This document shows positions 14,343 to 21,350 of a stretch of DNA of 27,018 bases, piece after piece. The position numbers and the translations under genes are program-made. Origin of the DNA: JBOHCT01 sp050699055. GTDB lineage: Bacteria; Actinomycetota; Actinomycetes; Streptosporangiales; JBOHCT01. Position 1 is the first letter of the stretch, and each line of letters opens with the position of its first letter. The stretch is from positions 1 to 27,018 of the forward strand of contig JBOHCT010000031.1 of assembly GCA_050699055.1 (NCBI GenBank), given 5' to 3'. Below the pieces are notes generated by a model. That model saw nothing but the letters and a program-made list of their open reading frames with translations. It searched no databases and was not told where the DNA came from.

Positions 14343-14686
14343 GGAAGCCTGCCGTGAACACTCCCATGAACACCGCTGCCGACACTGCCGTGATCCGCGT
14401 CGGGCTTCCGGCACATCTGCGGACGCTGGCGCACGTCGACCGCGAGGTGGAGCTGCACGTCGAGGGTCCGATCACGCAGCGTTCGGTGCTTGACGCGCTG
14501 GAGGCCCGCTACCCGACGCTGCGCGGCACGATCCGCGATCACGTCACCGCCCAGCGCCGGGCGTTCGTGCGGTTCTTCGCTTGCGAGCAGGACCTGTCTC
14601 ACGAACCGCCGGACGCTCCGCTGCCCAACGCGGTCGCGACGGGTGCCGAGCCATTCCTGGTCGTGGGGGCTATGGCGGGCGGCTAG
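14339..14686 (+). CDS. MoaD/ThiS-family ubiquitin-like protein
   Basis: 115 residues with a beta-grasp pattern: TAVIRVGLPAHLRTL, ELHVEGPITQRSVLDALEARYPTLRGTI, RAFVRFFACEQDLSHEPPDAPLP, GAEPFLVVGAMAGG. The chain ends in Gly114-Gly115, the residues that E1-like enzymes adenylate and that carry the sulfur or form conjugates in MoaD and ThiS. Insert and N-terminal tail make it longer than E. coli MoaD (81). No MoaE, MoeB or ThiF gene is nearby, so a molybdopterin role is not supported by context. It starts inside the propeller gene (ATGA), so the two proteins are probably made in step. ATG 14366 is an alternative start. Confidence 0.85.
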   Translation: MRKPAVNTPMNTAADTAVIRVGLPAHLRTLAHVDREVELHVEGPITQRSVLDALEARYPTLRGTIRDHVTAQRRAFVRFFACEQDLSHEPPDAPLPNAVATGAEPFLVVGAMAGG

Positions 14687-14753
14687 CACGATCCCCTTCG
14701 CCGCCCAGAAGCGGAGTGTTCTTCCACTTCCGACCACACAAGAGGACCTTGGT

Positions 14754-14766
14754 TATCGTGGAGGCA
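14754..14766 (+). promoter_or_regulatory. Leaderless-type -10 element
   Basis: TATCGT (14754-14759) fits the actinobacterial TAnnnT -10, and the ATG at 14766 begins 6 bases later, where transcription would start. The GGAGG next to the ATG (14760-14764) is only one base away and too close to act as a ribosome-binding site. No clear -35 is present. Confidence 0.5.
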
Positions 14767-15140
14767 TGGAGGAGAACCGGGCACGGCGGGTCACCGACGC
14801 ACTGCGCGATCGCGGCATCGACGGCCACATGGCAAAGGTCGGCGTGGGCCAGTTCGGGGTGCGCGTGTCACTGTCGGGCGGGCGTGAGGCGTTCTGGGAC
14901 ACCGACGGCACTGCCGGCCTCGAGGCTCAGGTGATGAAGGACGGGATGCTCGTCGGTTTCGTACCCGTGATCGAGGGGTCTGAGGACTTCGACGAGCAGC
15001 AGGTCATCGACGCGATCGTCCGGACCGACTATGACCGGCCCGTGGCCCGGCAACGGTCGGCCGCGCCGCCGCCTGCCCCGTCCCTGCCTCGTGAGGGTGG
15101 CGTCTTCCGCCGTTTTCTCGAGGGCTTCCGATACCGCTAG
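14766..15140 (+). CDS. Conserved actinobacterial hypothetical protein
   Basis: 124 residues. The N-terminal 90 form a compact alpha/beta unit (ENRARRVTDALRDRGIDGHMAKVGVGQFGVRVSLSGGREAFWDTDGTAGLEAQVMKDGMLVGFVPVIEGSEDFDEQQVIDAIVRTDYD), followed by a linker rich in proline and a basic aromatic tail GVFRRFLEGFRYR. No signal peptide, membrane segment or catalytic motif. Proteins of this pattern recur in actinomycetes as uncharacterised; this is recalled, not searched. It has its own leaderless-type promoter, 79 bases after the MoaD-like gene, and converges on the L,D-transpeptidase gene. Function unknown. Confidence 0.8.
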   Translation: MEENRARRVTDALRDRGIDGHMAKVGVGQFGVRVSLSGGREAFWDTDGTAGLEAQVMKDGMLVGFVPVIEGSEDFDEQQVIDAIVRTDYDRPVARQRSAAPPPAPSLPREGGVFRRFLEGFRYR

Positions 15141-15194
15141 TGTCGCGAGCCCTGATCACGCTGCGACCAGGCGGACGGCGGTTTCGCCCGGCGT

Positions 15195-15914
15195 TCACCC
15201 GTGCACGGTGACGGGGGTGCCGAGCGGCAGCCGGTGAGCCAGTGTGGTGATGTGCTTGTTGGCGATGCGGATACAACCATGGCTGATGCTCTTGCCTAGC
15301 AGAGCCGGTTCGTCGGTGCCGTGCAGCCCGATCTGTCCGGGGCCGCCGCCGAAGTGATAGATGACGTCGCTGTAGGCGCTCAACCCGAAGGCGTACGGGC
15401 CATAGGGGCCGTGGGGGCTCGGCGGTCTGAGGAGCGCTGTGAGGTAGAAACGGCCGGTCGGGGTAGGGGTGGAGTGCTTACCCACGGCGGCCGTCGTCCT
15501 CATGATCGTCTTGTCGTCGTGGTGGACGACGACACGGTGGCGGTCCAGCCATACATCGATGCGGTAGGCCGTGCTGGACAGGGTGACCTGCCCGGCACGG
15601 ACCCATCCTTCGCCGTCGTTCGGGCGCACCGGTAGCAGCACCTTGACCCAGTGTGGCTGGCGGCTCTCGACGAGGAAGACGAGCTGTGCCCCTTGGGGGT
15701 TCGGGTTGTCGAGCCTCTTCCATACGTGGCTGCCGCCCTTGTGGTGGTACACGCGGACCTGGTCGCTCGTAGCGGTCGCGATCACCGCCACGGGTGCCTT
15801 GGGCTCAGCCGGGCTGTTCCGTGGCGCGACCGCGACCACAAGTCCGATGGCGACCAGCCCGACGACGGCCGTCAGGTCGGCGACCCGCCAGAGACGGTTC
15901 CGCAACCTGATCAC
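15195..15914 (-). CDS. Membrane-anchored L,D-transpeptidase (YkuD)
   Basis: 239 residues. One N-terminal membrane segment (about 12-30) with no cleavage site, so anchored outside the cell. Residues 41-110 look like an SH3-type wall-binding module (VRVYHHKGG ... HWVKVLLPVRPNDGEGWVRAGQV). The YkuD domain runs from about 117 to the end, with RIDVWLDRHRVVVHHDDK, STPTPTGRFYLT and the catalytic motif H198-G-T ... S211-H212-G213-C214-I-R, Cys214 being the nucleophile. It would make 3-3 peptidoglycan cross-links or attach proteins. GTG 15914 starts 12 bases after the stop of the secreted protein gene, so the two form one operon. Confidence 0.92.
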   Translation of the reverse strand: MIRLRNRLWRVADLTAVVGLVAIGLVVAVAPRNSPAEPKAPVAVIATATSDQVRVYHHKGGSHVWKRLDNPNPQGAQLVFLVESRQPHWVKVLLPVRPNDGEGWVRAGQVTLSSTAYRIDVWLDRHRVVVHHDDKTIMRTTAAVGKHSTPTPTGRFYLTALLRPPSPHGPYGPYAFGLSAYSDVIYHFGGGPGQIGLHGTDEPALLGKSISHGCIRIANKHITTLAHRLPLGTPVTVHG

Positions 15915-15926
15915 GTCGCCCGCCGT

Positions 15927-16727
15927 CTAGCCGGTGAAGTTGGGCTGCATCCGCACCGGCTTGGCGGGCTTCGCCGTGGGCGGGGGCTGCGGTGCGGGCG
16001 GGGTCGCCCTGGCGTGGGTGGGCGGCTTGGGGGCCGGCGGAACGGGGGACGGCGGCGGCGAGCTTGGTGAGCCTGTCGGGAGCAGCGACAGCAGACAGGC
16101 CGGCAGGTCGACGAGCACCCTTTCCACGTAGTCGACCAGGTCGGTCAGCGTGGGCTTGGGCAGCGTAGCGAGGTCGTTGAGCAGGCCTTCCTTGCACGTT
16201 GTCAGGTCAAGGCAGGTCGGAATGCTGGACGGCAGCGATGAAGTCAGCGCGTCAGGCAGACACAGATGGTTCGGGACGCTGTCGCCCGGAGCCGGCAGCG
16301 GCAGGCTGCCCCCGCCCGGGTCCGCCGACTCGCCGCTCGAGGAGTTTCCCGGCAGTGGGAGGGCGTTCGAGGGGTCTGTCGGGAGCTGCCCGCCATGTGG
16401 CACGTTTTTGGTGACGGACTTGCTGACTGACTTGACAGACTTGGTGACCTGCTTGGCGCCGGACCCCACCAGGTCACCGGCCGGACCCGCAGAGTCGGAG
16501 CTCGACGTACGCGGGGAGACAGGGTCCTGAGCGTGGTCCAGGACGCCGTGCTCCCCGCCCACGAGACTGCTCACGCTGTCGGTCAGGCCGGTCAGCGGCC
16601 CGGACGAACCCGAGCGGCCAGCGGAGTCCGACGAGCCGCCGGTGGCCGCCACGGCCTGGCCCGCGCCGACGGTGGCGAGGAGACACACCGAAAGCGCACC
16701 CGACACGAGTAGCCGGTGGGACCACAT
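15927..16727 (-). CDS. Secreted low-complexity, proline-rich protein
   Basis: 266 residues with a Sec signal peptide (MWSHRLLVSGALSVCLLATVGAGQAVAA; cleavage likely after AVA-A). The mature part is Ser/Gly/Asp-rich, then a four-cysteine segment (NHLCLPDALTSSL, IPTCLDLTTCKEGLL, DLPACLLSLL) that could form two disulphides, then a Pro-rich tail with PPPSPVPPAPKPP and KPAKPVRMQPN that is suited to spanning the wall. No enzymatic motif and no recognised family. ATG 16727 is 2 bases after a run of GGAGGGGGAGGG; an upstream in-frame GTG start would break the signal peptide. Operon with the L,D-transpeptidase suggests a cell-wall role, perhaps as a substrate or partner; that is inference. Confidence 0.75.
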   Translation of the reverse strand: MWSHRLLVSGALSVCLLATVGAGQAVAATGGSSDSAGRSGSSGPLTGLTDSVSSLVGGEHGVLDHAQDPVSPRTSSSDSAGPAGDLVGSGAKQVTKSVKSVSKSVTKNVPHGGQLPTDPSNALPLPGNSSSGESADPGGGSLPLPAPGDSVPNHLCLPDALTSSLPSSIPTCLDLTTCKEGLLNDLATLPKPTLTDLVDYVERVLVDLPACLLSLLPTGSPSSPPPSPVPPAPKPPTHARATPPAPQPPPTAKPAKPVRMQPNFTG

Positions 16728-16806
16728 GACCCTCCCCCTCCAGGACGGGGCTCTCCGTAGATGTCCGCTCACATTCTGCTACCGGGACCGTCGTCCTGCC
16801 CACAGA

Positions 16807-16860
16807 CTGTCCAGAAAATCCGGCGGGCTGTCCGAAAAGGCCGTCCGCCGTCCAGAAGAG
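16807..16860. repeat. Three phased direct repeats upstream of the secreted-protein gene
   Basis: CTGTCCAGAAAA (16807), CTGTCCGAAAA (16828) and CCGTCCAGAAGA (16848) recur with spacings of 21 and 20 bases, two turns of B-DNA, so all three would face the same side. They lie 80-135 bases upstream of the ATG at 16727 (minus strand), the right place for an activator array. They also fall just after the stop of the DksA-like gene. Binding protein unknown; chance is not excluded. Confidence 0.4.
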
Positions 16861-16893
16861 TTGTCCTGACCTCCCTGGCGGCGGTCTCCGTCG

Positions 16894-17238
16894 TCAGCCT
16901 TTCGCCGCGCAGCCCACGCAGCGTGTCGCCCAAGGAAGTGCTTCGAGTCGTTCGGGCGCGATCGTGACGCCGCAGCCGTCGCACGCCCCGTACGTCCCCT
17001 CGGTCATCTTCGCCTGCGCCCGTGTCACCTGAGCGAGCATGGCCCGCAGACGGTCGTGGGCAGCGACCTGCGAGAGCCGCTCCACGGCCACGCTCGTCCC
17101 TTCACCGACCCGCTTGCCGAACGAGATCTGACCGTGCTCGCCCGCCTGTGTCGTGAGGCTCGCCAGCTCCGCTTCGAGCCCGGCTCGCCGGTCGCCCAAC
17201 AGCGCCGCCAGGTCGCCCGTCACCGCTCCATTCTGCAC
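16894..17238 (-). CDS. DksA/TraR-type C4 zinc-finger protein
   Basis: 114 residues. N-terminal coiled-coil helices (DLAALLGDRRAGLEAELASLTTQ, VAVERLSQVAAHDRLRAMLAQVTRAQAKM) and a C-terminal C4 zinc finger: C86-x2-C89 (YGACDGCG) and C107-x2-C110 (TRCVGC), in the TIAPERLEALPWA context typical of the family. DksA-like proteins bind the RNA polymerase secondary channel; actinobacterial versions like this one usually lack the DksA coiled-coil tip Asp pair and their roles are poorly known. The start is uncertain: GTG 17238, with a hairpin just upstream, or GTG 17223 with GGAG close by. Downstream of the lipase region on the same strand but probably separately expressed. Confidence 0.85.
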   Translation of the reverse strand: MQNGAVTGDLAALLGDRRAGLEAELASLTTQAGEHGQISFGKRVGEGTSVAVERLSQVAAHDRLRAMLAQVTRAQAKMTEGTYGACDGCGVTIAPERLEALPWATRCVGCAAKG

Positions 17239-17241
17239 CGT

Positions 17242-17255
17242 TCCCGCGAGCGGGA
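17242..17255. promoter_or_regulatory. Inverted repeat just before the DksA-like gene
   Basis: TCCCGCGAGCGGGA is a perfect palindrome with 6-bp arms, ending 3 bases before the GTG at 17238 (minus strand). It has no T-run, so it is not a standard terminator. It could be an operator or a leader hairpin hiding the start. Confidence 0.35.
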
Positions 17256-17287
17256 CACGCCCTGAGGCCGTGGCGGGGAGGATCGGG

Positions 17288-18322
17288 CTACCGGGGCCCG
17301 GAGGGGCAGCCGCGGGCGTAGACGTAGCACTTCAGCGGGGGCGGCTGAGCGACGTGGGGGTAGGTGGCCACCTGGTCGGCCACCACGCCGAGGATCTGGG
17401 TCTCGTTGGTCGGGAAGGTCACCGGGTCGACCGCGGGCATGAACGGCCGGCCGCATACCGAACGGGAGATACGCGCGGGGTCCGCCGGGCCGCGGTGGGT
17501 CAGGGCGTCCATCGCCAGCGCGTAGGCGACGGGATCAGAGGTCCCTGTCGCGATGTGGTCGGCCACGTGTACGGGACAGATGTCCTGCAGCGCGATGTTG
17601 GCGATCCGCCCTCCGCCGGTGTGCAGCGAGGAGCTGCCTTTCGGGCCGAGGTTGGGCTGGACGACCTCGTCGACGGTCGTGCTGTAGACATCGGTGTAGG
17701 AGATGCCACGAAAGGTCTCCTGACGGGAGTTGAGCGCCTTGATGAAGGGAGACTCGAACACTTGCTGGAAGAACGCCGGCGCGCACCCGGGAGTGCAGAC
17801 GGCGTTCGCGACGTACGTGCCGTGGTTGGAGGGGGCGAGGCCGACCAGGTCGTCGACCATCGCGCGCGTGGCGGGCCAGAACCGCAGCGCCCAGCGGGGG
17901 ACCATGCCGCCCTGACTGTGGCCCACGATCTGCACCCTGCGGCCGCTGCGCGCGTGTACGGTGCGGATCGCGTACACGGCGTACTCGGCCGCGACCTGGA
18001 TGTCGCTCATGGCGTGATGCGGCAGCGTGACCGTGCAGAACGGCCAGTGCCTCGCCTTGAAAGCCGGCATGTAATTCCAGGAGAACTCGTGCGGCGTCAA
18101 CGTCGTGCCGGGCAACAGCACGATGGGTTCACGGTGGGAGTTTCGCACATTCGCCGTGCACCTCAAGGCCGACCGCAGCGACGGCGAAGGTACGTGCAAC
18201 ACCGGCCCCGGCCTGTCGGCAGGGGCGTAGGTCACCTTGCTCGTGCCCGCCCACGCCGGACTGGGAGCTATGAGCCCGCCCATAGCAAGCGCCAACACCA
18301 GCCACACCCGTACGCGCGACAT
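17288..18322 (-). CDS. Secreted alpha/beta-hydrolase lipase
   Basis: 344 residues. Sec signal peptide (MSRVRVWLVLALAMGGLIAPSPAWA, cleavage about 25/26). The mature enzyme has an alpha/beta-hydrolase fold of the Candida antarctica lipase B-like group: PIVLLPGTTLTPHEFSWNY (oxyanion region), VQIVGHSQGGM with nucleophile S136, likely acid D218 in TTVDEVVQP and likely base H256 in VADHIATG. Six or more cysteines (C55, C96, C176, C180, C249 and others) suggest disulphides. Probably an extracellular esterase or triacylglycerol lipase. ATG 18322 is 7 bases after GGGAGG; the GTG 15 bases upstream overlaps that site. A good promoter lies at 18362-18391. Confidence 0.9.
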   Translation of the reverse strand: MSRVRVWLVLALAMGGLIAPSPAWAGTSKVTYAPADRPGPVLHVPSPSLRSALRCTANVRNSHREPIVLLPGTTLTPHEFSWNYMPAFKARHWPFCTVTLPHHAMSDIQVAAEYAVYAIRTVHARSGRRVQIVGHSQGGMVPRWALRFWPATRAMVDDLVGLAPSNHGTYVANAVCTPGCAPAFFQQVFESPFIKALNSRQETFRGISYTDVYSTTVDEVVQPNLGPKGSSSLHTGGGRIANIALQDICPVHVADHIATGTSDPVAYALAMDALTHRGPADPARISRSVCGRPFMPAVDPVTFPTNETQILGVVADQVATYPHVAQPPPLKCYVYARGCPSGPR

Positions 18323-18361
18323 ACGGAAGCCTCCCACGAACGTGAGCAGAGTGTGGTCAGA

Positions 18362-18391
18362 TACCTACAGCGCGCACAAGATCGCTGTCAA
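18362..18391 (-). promoter_or_regulatory. Sigma70-type promoter of the lipase gene
   Basis: On the minus strand TTGACA (18386-18391) is followed after 18 bases by TAGGTA (18362-18367). This is close to the housekeeping consensus and gives an mRNA leader of about 30 bases that contains the GGGAGG site. It is the best-formed promoter in the window. Confidence 0.6.
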
Positions 18392-18478
18392 GCGAACCGA
18401 CGAAAAGCGTGGTGGCCCGAAAGCTTTCCCCAGCCGGCATCCGCTGCGTGACGCGGCGTCGCCCCATCCGCGGCAATG

Positions 18479-19519
18479 TCATGTCTTCAGCCGGCGGGCG
18501 GCGGACTGCATCGCCTGGAGCTTGCCGAGAGCCACCTGGCGCGGCTGGTGGTTGAGCCCGCAGGAACTGGTGACGAGCGTCTGCTCTGGCGGCAGCCAGG
18601 TGTAGGACCTGACCCGCTCGACGAGCTTCTCCGGGGGCTCGATCTCGGGGTTGATGACGTCGACCACACCGGCCGCCAGCTGCTGGTTGCGCAGTAGGCC
18701 GTCGTAGCGGTCGACGTAGTCGTACTCGACCATCAGCGCGTCGCAGTCGATGCCCACGATGAGGTCGGCCGGGTAGGTGCCGAAGTCGAAGTAGCGATGG
18801 CCGATCTGTCCGTCGTAGTCCTCGCCCACCGCGTAGTTGCCCTGGCAGATGTGCACCCACTTGGTCATCGTGACGCCTTCGAACGCCTGGTTGACGGCGT
18901 CGATGGCGTTCTCGACCTCGTCGCGGTCGACGGCGGCGAACAGTGGCTCGTCGATCTGTACGTGTCTGCAGCCCGCCTCCTGCAGCGCGCGGAAGTTCTG
19001 ATTGATGACCTTGGCGAGCTCATGCATGAACGTGTTGATGTCGTCGTAGTGCTCGTCCCAGGCCACCTTGGCCAGCATGTGCGGCCCGGTCATCGTGACC
19101 TTGACGTCGGCGCCCCGGGCGAACGTGGACACCATGCGGAACTCGTCGACCAGCCCGAGGTCCGCCTCGCCCACCGGGCCGGTGAGCACCATGCCCGGGT
19201 GGGTCACGTTCGGGTCCTTGGTGGTGATCGGCTTCGGGCGGGTCTCGGCGGAGAACCCGGGGATCTTGGCCCAGAAGTAGTTGAGCATCGCGTTCGGCGG
19301 GGCGTTGCGGTTGTTGGTGCGCCGGTGCATCTCCCCGCCGGTGATCACGTCGATGCCCGCGGCCTCCTGGTCCGCGATCGCCGCCTGGCTGGCACGGAAC
19401 TGCGCGTCGGCCATGTCGACCGCCGACAGCGTGCCCCCCTCGACCTGCTTCTCCAGCGACTCGTACCAGCGGGGGACGCTGTACGACCCGACCACCGTGG
19501 TGGTGTATGGCTCCAGCAT
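18479..19519 (-). CDS. MetE C-terminal-domain (cobalamin-independent methionine synthase II-like) methyltransferase
   Basis: 346 residues, a stand-alone catalytic barrel of the MetE C-terminal type (full MetE is about 750). Zinc ligands are present: H223 and C225 in VHICQGN, E265 in MVEYD, C320 in SSCGLNH. Also QIDEP (188-192) and a start TTVVGSYSVPRWY typical of the short family. Single-domain members lack the N-terminal folate/substrate half and often transfer methyl groups from other donors or act in catabolic or natural-product routes, so calling it methionine synthase would be unsafe. ATG 19519 has GGGAGGG 7 bases upstream. Its neighbours do not suggest a pathway. Confidence 0.88.
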   Translation of the reverse strand: MLEPYTTTVVGSYSVPRWYESLEKQVEGGTLSAVDMADAQFRASQAAIADQEAAGIDVITGGEMHRRTNNRNAPPNAMLNYFWAKIPGFSAETRPKPITTKDPNVTHPGMVLTGPVGEADLGLVDEFRMVSTFARGADVKVTMTGPHMLAKVAWDEHYDDINTFMHELAKVINQNFRALQEAGCRHVQIDEPLFAAVDRDEVENAIDAVNQAFEGVTMTKWVHICQGNYAVGEDYDGQIGHRYFDFGTYPADLIVGIDCDALMVEYDYVDRYDGLLRNQQLAAGVVDVINPEIEPPEKLVERVRSYTWLPPEQTLVTSSCGLNHQPRQVALGKLQAMQSAARRLKT

Positions 19520-19602
19520 CACACTGCCCTCCCCCATAGTCGGGGTCTAGCCGCTCACCATGACCACGAAGCCCAACCTCCGCTTCCGGCGCCCGGCTGT
19601 CA

Positions 19603-19818
19603 ATGCACGCCGAGACCTCCTCGCGGCGAAACAGCCGTACGTTCGAGGCGCTCGGCGAGGACCCGTACCTCTGGGACACGAGCGCGAACGAGTGGGCCGT
19701 GCGCTCCGGCGCGTACCGCATCATGGTCGGCGACTCATCGCGGAACCTTCCGCTGGCCGCGACGCTTCACGTCGCGCATCCGCCGCGTGGCTCCGCGGCG
19801 ACGCTTATGGGAGGGTAG
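19603..19818 (+). pseudogene. C-terminal remnant of a GH3 beta-glucosidase
   Basis: Translation of roughly 19640-19790 gives LGEDPYLWDTSANEWAVRSGAYRIMVGDSSRNLPLAATLHV, which matches the fibronectin-III-like end of GH3 beta-glucosidases (the W-x-x-x-x-G-x-Y/F-x-(I/V/L)-x-V-G-x-S-S-R-(D/N)-(L/I) pattern). GH3 enzymes are 700-900 residues; the catalytic barrel and the nucleophile Asp are absent, and the sequence upstream runs into the divergent metE-like gene. This is a decayed 3' end with no start site of its own. Confidence 0.65.
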
Positions 19819-19908
19819 CCCTGGTGTAACCCTCGCGCGTCGTCCCATACCCGCGTACCGGCGGCGGTGGCGGGGGGTCCTGTCGGTCGTGGAAGGGAAG
19901 AGTCGAGA

Positions 19909-20937
19909 ATGCGGCTCGACGCGTTTTGTCATATCTTGCCCCGACGCTACGCGGACCGGCTGTTCGCGCTGGACGACGTGCCGGCCGTGGCCAACCTGCG
20001 CAAGCGCACGATGGGTATTCCCTCGCTGGTGGACCTGGACGTGCGCTTCCGGCAGATGGACGAGTTCGGGGACTACCGGCAGGTCATCAACATCGCCGCT
20101 CCGCCCGTCGACGACGTGGGGGATCCGGAGCGCTCCCGCGAGTTCGCCCGTGTCGGCAACGAGGGGCTGGCCGAGCTCGTCCAGAAGCATCCGGACAGGT
20201 TCGCCGGATTCTGCGCATGCGTGCCGCTGAGCGACGTCGAAGGGGCCCTCGACGAGATCGACTACGCGGTGAACGAGCTGGGCGCGTTGGGTGTCCAGAT
20301 CTACACACATGTGGGCGGCCACCCCTTGGACGAAGAGCGTTTCGAGCCTTTCTACGCGAAGATGGCGCAGGTCGACAGGTTGATTCAGGTCCACCCCTGC
20401 CGGAACTCGACCTGGGCCGACTACCCGACCGAGGAACGCTCGAAGTATGAGATCTGGTGGACGTTCGGGTGGGAGTACGACCTGTCCGCGTTCATGGCCC
20501 GGATCGTCTTTTCCGGCGTCTTGGAGCGTTACCCGAAGCTGAAGTTCCTCATCCACCACGGGGGGAGCATGGTGCCACACTTCGCCGGGCGTGTGGGCCC
20601 GGGATGGGACCAGCTCGGCGCGCGCACCCCCGCGGATCAAAAGGAGGACGTGACCGGGTATCCGCTGAGCAAGCGGCCGATCGACTATTTCCGGATGTTC
20701 TACGCCGACACGGCGATGTTCGGCGCCGCCCACGCCCTGCGCTGCGTGATCGACTTCTACGGCCCCGACCACGTGCTTTTCGGATCCGACTGCCCCTTCG
20801 ACCCGGAAAAAGGCCCCGGCTATATTCGCGCCACGATCCGGAACCTCGAGGAGCTCGACCTGCCGGACGATGCGCGGTCGGCCATCTTCGGCGGTAACCT
20901 CCAGCGCCTACTGGGCCAGGACCTGAGCGGGACCTGA
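19909..20937 (+). CDS. ACMSD-like amidohydrolase/decarboxylase family protein
   Basis: 342 residues, amidohydrolase TIM barrel of the ACMSD / gamma-resorcylate decarboxylase group. Blocks: LDAFCHILPRRY (3-14), HPDRFAGF (94-101), GALGVQIYTHVGG (125-137), IQVHPCR (159-165, H162), YPKLKFLIHHGGSMVPHFAGR (208-228, H216/H217), MFYADTAMFG (263-272), HVLFGSDCPFDPEKGPG (288-304, D294 the expected metal Asp). In the usual D-x-H-x-H metal motif the first His is replaced by Phe (D-A-F-C-H), leaving only H8, so metal binding may differ. ATG 19909 follows GGAAGGGA (19891-19898). Substrate unknown. A complete gene, unlike the related fragment at 2867. Confidence 0.85.
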   Translation: MRLDAFCHILPRRYADRLFALDDVPAVANLRKRTMGIPSLVDLDVRFRQMDEFGDYRQVINIAAPPVDDVGDPERSREFARVGNEGLAELVQKHPDRFAGFCACVPLSDVEGALDEIDYAVNELGALGVQIYTHVGGHPLDEERFEPFYAKMAQVDRLIQVHPCRNSTWADYPTEERSKYEIWWTFGWEYDLSAFMARIVFSGVLERYPKLKFLIHHGGSMVPHFAGRVGPGWDQLGARTPADQKEDVTGYPLSKRPIDYFRMFYADTAMFGAAHALRCVIDFYGPDHVLFGSDCPFDPEKGPGYIRATIRNLEELDLPDDARSAIFGGNLQRLLGQDLSGT

Positions 20938-20960
20938 GCCGCTGACCGGCGTGCCAGGGA

Positions 20961-21236
20961 TCAGGCCATGTGGTAGGCCAGCATGCCGCCGGTGACGACC
21001 CCGGTCACCACAACCATCGCCACCAGCTCGACCCCGATGACGATCGCCGCGTGCTCGGCGACGTCAGCGCCGCCCACGAACGCGTGCACCGGCCAGTAGG
21101 TGCGCCGGACGCGGAGGTGGACGGCGACGCCGAGTGCCAGGATGACCAGAGCCATGAGCAGGTAGTGGTACCAGGGCATGTGCGCGAGCATGCCGAGTGC
21201 CATGTCCATCGAGCTGGCGTGCACGTTTTTGGCCAC
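20961..21236 (-). CDS. Small membrane protein
   Basis: 91 residues with two hydrophobic segments, HYLLMALVILALGVAVHLRV and AAIVIGVELVAMVVVTGVVTGGML, joined by a short loop with HAFVGGADVAEH. No known family recognised. Start uncertain: GTG 21236, or ATG 21209/21203 within MDMALGM. A strong AGGAGGT (21259-21265, minus) lies 22 bases ahead of GTG 21236, too far for efficient use, and the ATG that best fits it (21248) opens a different, soluble-looking frame. Convergent with the amidohydrolase, 23 bases apart. Confidence 0.6.
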   Translation of the reverse strand: MAKNVHASSMDMALGMLAHMPWYHYLLMALVILALGVAVHLRVRRTYWPVHAFVGGADVAEHAAIVIGVELVAMVVVTGVVTGGMLAYHMA

Positions 21237-21350
21237 GGTCGTACATACTGGATGGAATACCTCCTAGCGCGCAACTATGACAAACAGTGCGCAATCAACC
21301 ATGCACGGTCGGTGGTATTTCTTGGTCCCGCCGCTCATTCTCGGCTCGTC

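Noticed and set aside
15141..15194. Possible terminator between convergent genes
   Set aside because: Only a 4-bp GGCG/CGCC stem is visible with no T-run, so no terminator is called here. The other convergent gaps (5237-5264, 7802-7879, 20938-20960) also show none.
17153..18451. 432-codon open frame on the plus strand
   Set aside because: Antisense to the secreted lipase, which has a signal peptide, GHSQGG and its own promoter.
18479..19519. Calling the MetE-like protein metE
   Set aside because: It is a single-domain family member less than half the length of MetE and lacks the N-terminal half, so the methionine synthase reaction is not supported.
21064..21294. Frame starting at ATG 21248 close to AGGAGGT
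   Set aside because: It has the better ribosome-binding site, but the product is Arg/His-rich low complexity, whereas the overlapping frame encodes two clean membrane helices.
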